From positions 31,734,899 through 31,798,898 of the forward strand of contig OX365951.1 in the NCBI GenBank assembly GCA_947247005.1: DNA of 64,000 nucleotides. The letters run 5' to 3'. Shown in pieces: positions 58,520 through 64,000 of the stretch. The number at the start of each line of letters is the position of its first letter. Positions within the stretch are counted from its first letter, which is position 1. The stretch comes from Spisula solida. Its lineage: Eukaryota; Mollusca; Bivalvia; Venerida; Mactridae. Both the position numbers and the translations under genes were made by a program. The notes beneath the pieces were generated by a model. It was not told the DNA's origin and made no database searches. It worked only from the letters and a program-made list of their open reading frames with translations.

Positions 58520-61500
58520 GGCTCCAGTGGGGTTTGAACCCACGACCCTCAGGAAAATATCAATTGACATTGTGACTTTGTTTTTGACCCCAGATGACCC
58601 GAAAATCGAACTTGACCTAGATTTTGTTGACATGATCATTTTGACAAAGTTTCATAAAGATAAGTTGAAATTGTAACCTCTGGTGACTACACAAGGTTTT
58701 TCTATAATTTGACCTAGTGAGCTAGTTTTTGACCTCAGACGACCCAATATCGAACTAGACCAAGATTTTGTTGAGATGATCATTGTGACCAAGTTTCATA
58801 AAGATTAGGCCAAAATTGTGACCTCTAGAGAGGACACAACCCAATTGTTGACGGACAGACGGACAGATGGACGGACGGACGAAGTGTGATCACAAAAGCT
58901 CACTCTTGTCACTTTGTGACAGGTGAGCTAAAAAGCTAACATAGGTCACTATCAGGAGCCTAGCACAGTCTCTCTTTAGTGTTGAGGAACTGCACACAGC
59001 ATTTATCTGGTGTCAAGGTCATCTTTCTATTAGAAAGGAACTCGGTAAGCAACTTGTAAGAAGTGAATATTGCTGATAATCTTACCTCGATAGCAGTCTT
59101 GTATGTCTGAGCTTTGACAGAGTAAGGTTCCCATACACCATAGCTCTTCATATCAACTATAGTTCCTGTCTCACCATCAACACCCCACGATACATTGTCA
59201 GGTTGTGCATGTTTCGCCTGGTTAATACAAGTAATGTTATGGTCATTTACAGTAAACAAGTCTGTTAAGTACTGAGATATTGACATAATCCTAACCTTTA
59301 ATTTCATACATGAATATGTATTACAAGGTTGTTACATAGGACATATTAAAGTTCGGCGAGCCAATTGTACAACATCGGTCCTTTAGATTTGTGTTTGTAG
59401 TACATCTTGAGTGTCCGAGTAATACACTCCGCTTATTAAAACATACACAAGGGTTATATAAATAGACAATTTATCAGCTGTTAAAGTATGCTAATATAAG
59501 GTTGGGGATCTAGTTAAAATATCTGTACTTTACAAGTATTCAAATAAGGAATTTAAGACGAAACTGCAAATTTCTTACAAGATTTTAGCACGAGAAAAAT
59601 GCTACTTTTCACCTTAAGCATAAAAATCAACTGTACCCACAAACGATGATTTATGTAGTACATGTACTATGTAACAATACAGTTATGAAGCAACCTAGGA
59701 AATCACCAGCAACTTCGTCATATTTCTGCAAGGTTACACAACTGAATTTGTCAAATTGTACAGTTTTGTTGTGAGGATTGAATAATAATTACTCTAAGTG
59801 CTGTAAGTGTTCTAATAGTGCTAGCTCCACAATTCTGTATCAACGTTCTTGGGATAACCTCTAGAGCTCTGGCTACAGCACGGTATGGCCATTGGTGAAC
59901 ACCAGTAATACTCTTGGCTTTCTCATTCAATTCCTAAAACAGAATTACAAAAGATTTTAAAAATAAAAATTATGTAGCAAGAAGGGCTTGTATAAACAAC
60001 CACTAAAATAAAGTTCAATTCATGCAGTGAAAGACGTAGATGTACATTCTATCCAATGAATATAATAAAGCCCTGAAAGTACAAAGTTATTTAGGGAAAA
60101 CTTTACTCGTTCTGTCCATACAGTACACAACAGGTCAAATAGAACAGCAGCTTTCGTTAATAAGGTTTTATGCTGTTTTTACATAATGATTTCTGTTGAC
60201 CATCATAGTAAGCAAGGAACTAAATATCAAACTTCACACAACAAACTGACAACTTTTCCGCATAGAATGTGCATGACTTTAGCCCATGACACCGAAAAAC
60301 ATAACCTGTCACAATCTACCATTCTACTGAATGAACTATCAAGTCGAGGCTATAATGTATATTGTAAAATCAGATATTTTTAAGAGGTCAAACTTCACGA
60401 ATATGTTTATATTTTGAAGTAGATCTCAATTTTAAAATTCTGAAAAAAATCAGCTTTTTCTGCAGTCGTTAAGGTTTAAGGACATGACTTGTTACAAACT
60501 TACCAATTTCACGAATACAGCAAAAACTTATCCCTCGTAAATGTGTCTGATTTTACATTATTATACACTTTGAATGAAATTGATGGTGTCAATTATATTA
60601 GAGGGAATGAGATTACATCATGTTTTCCACAAATGAACAGATCACAAATTTATACTTCTGTATTGAACAATTGATGACACTAACCTGAGCGAGGGCCATC
60701 TCAGCTGCACCACCTCCAGGTATAAGGAAGGGATCTTGCATAACGTTTCTAGCAACATTCATAGCATCTTGTAAATTACGCTCCACTTCATTTAAGATAT
60801 CCTTACTGGCACCACGGAGTAGGATTGTACAAGCTTTCGGGTTCTTACACTCAGTGAGGAATGTGAAGTACCTACAATACAGCAATTATCATTAATTTAT
60901 TATTGCATTAGGTTATAATAAGAAATTAAGCATATAACAGGGGTTTACTGAGGCATAATGCCCAATCCTAAAACAAGTTGAAAGTCTGTGTTGGGTGCCA
61001 TAAGCACTCATCCCTACACCTTTTTTAACTAGGTATCAAACATTGTTTTTTTTTAATTTGAATTTAGATTATTGAACTTCAAATAACCATAACTTTGTCA
61101 ATTCTTTGAATTTTTAATCAAAAAGCTTTTATTTTGTGCAGAAAAGATAATTCTTCATAATGCAGCAAATCTGGATTCCCAGATAATTCCCCTGATTAAG
61201 CTCAATAACAGTGCAATCAGCAAAGCTGTAGCTGTGATCCAATGGTTAGTGCACCAAGTTTGTAACCCAGCTATCAGTTAGATTCCCAGTTGTGACATGT
61301 CATACATTTCCCAAACATTTGACAACAATGTCCATTTTCCTCCACATATGGAGAAGCTGGTTCCTTGTGAAGAGCAAGTTAGAACTGGTTAGGATACAGT
61401 CCAAGAAAACTAGAAAGGCTTCAGGGCTTTCCATAAATTTTAATGCAGCCAGAAATTGTGGCCAAGTAGTCTGTGGTACTTCCGTGCTTAAACTGCGGTT

Positions 61501-63351
61501 TGTGTTTAGTGTCATTCAACCATTCATTTTAAACATTGAACTAGATAGCTGGTGGTTAATTTCTGAGTAGTCAGTGAAATCCCGGACCGCTGGGGCTTGT
61601 GGATAGCTAAATCTGCCACCGTATGTAACCGACAAATTGTTGAGAAACAGTGTTAAACCAAACAAACAAACCAACAACAAACTTACTCATCACCAATTTT
61701 CTTCACTTCAAACAATCCACATTCAGTTCCAATGTCTTCCTCACGTAATTCATCCGTTCTGTTGACAACAGTACCGCCACATGCTCTGATATAACAATGT
61801 ACAACATTACTCAGTTATCTCACATAATTATATTAATGTAAATTTAAACTGGGCTATGGATAACTAACTTTTCCATTATCACAGTAGGTTGGATTGAAAT
61901 GGGAATATAAATTTAAGGCTGTGACGATTTAAAAATTCAGAAACCGTTTTAATTTTTGAATGAAATCGAACCAAACCAGTTAATTGGGTGCAACTGAAAA
62001 TTGTGGTTCTTTTCCTGAACCATATCAAAGTACTTTCAGCAGCTAAAATAATTTGTGCTTAATTTATCCTCCAAAGTATACCATAATCAAGTCTTGTACA
62101 AATAGTCACATTCCTGATTGTAATAGCTTGCTCATATTTTCTAATGAAGCCTGGAGGTAAGATATATAAGATATTATCCCTAAATCATGGATTAAGTTAG
62201 AAATTCTGCAAAACCTGAAATCCTAAGAAATTAACAATTTATATAAGGGAAATAAAGAACAAGACTGCGTTCAATAAACGCTTATGCCCCCTGTGGAAGC
62301 CTTGTCCATAAATAAGTCTAAGTCCAAAATTAGGTCAAGGTGAAGGTCAAAATGGGGTTAGGTGATACTGGCGTGTAGAGAGTGTTCATACACAACATCC
62401 ATGCAAGTATGAAAGCTTTGTAGCAAGCCATATTAATGCTAGAAGAAACGGTCAATTTGGGTTAACCAGGACAGATGGACGAACGAACGATGGACGAACG
62501 GACAGGTGAATCACTATATGCCTCCCCATCTATCGATAGGGGGGCATAAAAACATACTTTTTGGCATTAAACCTGAATATCAGATGCCAGAAAACTTTCA
62601 CCCATGGGTGCCAATTTGATACACTCACCTAGCTATTCTGTTATTATCAGACTTCCTCACACGTCGGATGCATGTAATACCGGCCCTGATCAGATAATGC
62701 TGTGCCAAGTCAGACACGCCCTTCTCTGTGATCACTAGATCTGGTTTGACGGAGATCACTTCCTTACACATCTTATCAATGAAGTCTTCTTCCAATCGTA
62801 GAATCTTACTGAATAATAACATGGTAACAAAGTCATCAAAAATCTGTCCCTTTCAGTTTATTGAATAGATTACGTAGCAGGGCTTTTTTCTAACCTTAGT
62901 GATGGGCTTTAGACCTTTAGTTAGGGGAAATATTTGCATTTCAGTAACAAGGTTAACAGACTTTGACTATGTCAATTCCATTTGTGGGGGGGGGGCATTG
63001 AATGGCCCCTTATATATGTGAAAAAAGGCCACGTTCAGGCTTTGTTTTATACATCAATGCTGCAAGAATAAAGCAAAGTTTTATTCCTTTTATTTAACCC
63101 TGTTCTGGCACTGCTTAACATTTTTTGGTTCAGTACTTCAATAATTGGTCTATTGAATACTGTTGGAGACCAATTGGTGTTAATAGTTTCCTAGCCAAAG
63201 ATGTAGAGTAAAACTTGCTGAATAAAAATATATCTTTTGCAAAATAGCTATATGTTTATGCTGTTGGTCCAATTTATTAGATTTTGACAGATGACTATTT
63301 TAAAATTGATACATACGCAAAGTCTTCCTCTTTAGAGATTTCAATATTGGT
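52910..63351 (-). CDS. CCT3: Chaperonin subunit TCP-1 gamma (CCT3), C-terminal seven exons, 5' part outside window
   Basis: Seen on the minus strand, in order: 63351-63317, 62808-62629, 61785-61687, 60871-60685, 59933-59793, 59217-59086 and 53035-52910. All have AG acceptors and GT donors and join in frame to 299 codons plus stop. Diagnostic segments: KPDLVITEKGVSDLAQHYL, then RRVRKSDNNRIARACGG (apical domain); KNPKACTILLRGASKDILNE; IPGGGAAEMALAQ; QWPYRAVARALEVIPRTLIQ, then NCGASTIR; GVDGETGTIVDM; and the tail LLLRIDDIVSG, then APPGGMASAPAPQAGPED. Known: CCT3 (about 545 residues) is one of eight subunits of the cytosolic TRiC/CCT ring that folds actin and tubulin using ATP. The N-terminal ATPase motifs are to the right of the window. 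The last intron (53036-59085, 6 kb) holds nested transposons; the others are 0.6-1 kb. Convergent with the RIT-like gene. Confidence 0.95.
53885..57648. mobile_element. 3,764-bp inverted-repeat element with mirrored TGAGGCCC arrays and ACA target duplication
   Basis: Seen: the termini TAGTCCGGCAG and CTGCCGGACTA are exact complements. The arms pair for about 145 bp with indels, including near-identical blocks (53977-54025 against 57498-57546; GTGCAATGTCTTCTATACAA, then AATGTTTTT near 53912 and its complement near 57608). ACA flanks both sides (53882-53884 and 57649-57651). The intact sequence GACTACACAAGGTTTTTCTA at 58381-58400 (and a near copy at 4157) is the empty site. TGAGGCCC occurs at 54018, 54207, 54360, 54533 and 54699; its complement occurs at 56984, 57156, 57309, 57339 and 57498. 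The interior (54.7-57.0 kb) has only short frames without recognisable domains and a tRNA-like minus-strand segment. Inferred: a large nonautonomous cut-and-paste element whose subterminal repeats may be transposase-binding sites. Superfamily not assigned. Confidence 0.82.
55846..56035 (-). repeat. tRNA-like (SINE-type) segment inside the 3.76-kb element
   Basis: On the minus strand GATCAATTC (complement of 55925-55933) within CGCGGGATCAATTCCCGGCA fits the Pol III B-box consensus GWTCRANNC with the flanking T-stem. The A box is unclear. The 64-codon frame here is a by-product. Confidence 0.4.
57660..57900 (-). repeat. tRNA-derived SINE module, longest copy
   Basis: On the minus strand: ATGGTTAAGAGG (degenerate A-box region), then CCTGAGGGTCGTGGGTTCAA, then ACCCCACTGG (B box), then a T-run, then a body (AAGTATTTAGG...TTGTTTTGTCTTCATGGC...ATTTGTACAGTTATATGG). 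Shorter copies are at 4187-4330 and 58405-58552. The T-run sits between tRNA-like head and body, where a Pol III terminator would normally end a transcript. Confidence 0.6.
60938..61194. mobile_element. CAGGGG-ended MITE copy in a CCT3 intron
   Basis: The ends CAGGGGT (60938) and CCCCTG (ending 61194) and the internal ACCATAACTTTGTCAATTCT / AAAAGCTTTTATTTTGTGCA segments are shared with 50525-50773. Flanks do not give a clean duplication: ATTAAG follows the right end and also occurs at 60925-60930, 7 bp away from the left end. Confidence 0.55.
61228..61678 (+). repeat. tRNA-derived SINE with (AAAC) tail in a CCT3 intron
   Basis: GTGATCCAATGGTTAGTGCA (A box), a B-box-like GTTAGATTCCCAGT about 40 bp later, a ~330-bp body (including CCTCCACATATGGAGAAGCT) and the tail GTGTTAAACCAAACAAACAA match the common bivalve SINE layout. 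It ends a few bases before exon 61687-61785, so its tail abuts that exon's donor-side intron. Confidence 0.65.
62260..62548 (-). mobile_element. Reverse-oriented short copy of the ATGCCCCCC-ended element
   Basis: AAGACTGCGTTCAATAAACG, then CTTATGCCCCC and TCTATCGATAGGGGGGCATA match the two ends of 36699-37120 in reverse complement. The microsatellite is GACGAACGAACG here. It lacks one of the two internal repeat units of the longer copy, and lies about 80 bp from exon 62629-62808. Confidence 0.8.
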
Positions 63352-63373
63352 CTGAAAAGAGAATCAAGTAATA

Positions 63374-63610
63374 TGTACACCAGAGAACATGGTCTAACAA
63401 ACAGTACACCAGAGAACATGGTCTAACAAACAGTACAGCAGAGAACATGGTCTAACAAACAGTACACCAGAGAACATGGTCTAACAAACAGTACACCAGA
63501 GAACATGGTCTAACAAACAGTACAGTAGAGAACATGGTCTAACAAACAGTACAGCAGAGAACATGGTCTAACAAACAGTACACCAGAGAACATGGTCTAA
63601 CAAACAGTAC
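63374..63610 (-). repeat. 29-bp minisatellite, eight units, beside a CCT3 splice acceptor
   Basis: CACCAGAGAACATGGTCTAA, then CAAACAGTA repeats eight times with period 29. Variants at one site (ACACCA, ACAGCA, ACAGTA) are interspersed. The array starts about 23 bp from the acceptor of exon 63317-63351, so it occupies the usual branch-point zone of that intron. Confidence 0.9.
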
Positions 63611-64000
63611 AAATAATAAAGATTTTAATGCTTAAAAACATCTGACTAATTTCTGGTAGGTCCGGTGTTCTTACAACTTATACTATCAAGTCACATCAGG
63701 CAATATCTGCCAGATAACATTGCGCCGAATAAACTTTGCATTAGTAGGTCACCTGGTCATATGATTTCTGATTAACAGTCATTTAACCATGTGATTGGAC
63801 AGACTATTTCATATCCGCGAGTCCACTGTATGTGGAAGATATTATATTTAATTACTGTAAAATCATTAATATTCATGGGGAATTTAATTTCATGGAAGAC
63901 CTCAATCACAAAGTTTAATTCACAATGAATAATTATACCAATAAATATATCAAGTTTACAGTGACTGCAATACTTTCTTTTATGTTCAGTCAGGTATAAG

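Larger units (their letters stand above)
53626..58931 (+). mobile_element. Second pearl-like element, interrupted by nested insertions
   Basis: The 5' end (ACAAGAGGGCCCAAAGGGCC...TCGCTCACCTG, 53626-53661) and 3' end (ACGGACGGACG microsatellite about 58853-58881, hairpin GTCACTTTGTGAC, then CTAA ending 58931) match the complete element at 2376-3824. The core is broken by a 3,764-bp element (53885-57648), by a tRNA-like module (57665-57900) and by an internal composite (58240-58560) seen also at 4015-4520. It lies wholly inside the last CCT3 intron and is transcribed antisense to its own orientation. Confidence 0.75.

Noticed and set aside
63374..63610. CRISPR-like regular repeats of 29 bp
   Set aside because: Units are directly adjoining with no spacers and lie in a eukaryotic intron; it is a minisatellite.

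Overview
This is a eukaryotic window, almost certainly from a bivalve mollusc. Genes are sparse and mostly split by GT-AG introns. The spacer is AT-rich and full of dispersed repeats, including elements that open with 'GAGGGCCCAAAGGGCCC...CGCTCACCTG' and end in '...AGGTGAGCTAA', with tandem cores of about 145 bp and an ACGG-type microsatellite. That is the architecture of the bivalve 'pearl'/tandem-repeat (Helitron-like) elements. I assign the organism from repeat style and protein similarity only; no species call is possible.

Layout. 1-18 kb has no convincing gene: a complete pearl-like element (2.38-3.82 kb), a 180-bp tandem array split by a CAGGG-ended transposon (4.86-6.94 kb), a fold-back element (10.56-10.98 kb), a 73-bp tandem array (11.7-12.1 kb) and smaller inverted-repeat elements. 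18-19 kb (minus): an intronless BTB/POZ gene broken by one in-frame TGA inside the BTB fold. 21.3-23.5 kb (plus): a RING-less TRIM-like protein (two B-boxes, coiled coil, C-terminal NHL-like region). 25.3-26.65 kb: a 5'-truncated, frameshifted non-LTR retrotransposon. 28.8-31.0 kb (plus): a membrane protein of the ITPRIP/Mab-21 nucleotidyltransferase-fold family. 39.6-46.2 kb (plus): a complete five-exon Ras-family GTPase of the RIT/Ric group, assembled here from short exons; its introns carry at least five transposon-derived insertions. 52.9-63.4 kb (minus): the C-terminal 299 codons (seven exons) of the chaperonin subunit CCT3/TCP-1 gamma, convergent with the GTPase gene; its 5' part lies beyond the right edge.

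The genes do not form an operon or pathway: they are a GTPase, a folding-machine subunit, two adaptor-type families often expanded in bivalves (TRIM, BTB) and a Mab-21-fold membrane protein. The richest biology is in the mobile DNA. The last CCT3 intron holds a nested stack: a pearl-like element interrupted by a 3,764-bp inverted-repeat element with a 3-bp target duplication (ACA) and ten copies of TGAGGCCC, five per end, all mirror-oriented. Uninterrupted relatives of the target elsewhere in the window serve as empty sites. I recognise no transposase in it and cannot place it in a superfamily.
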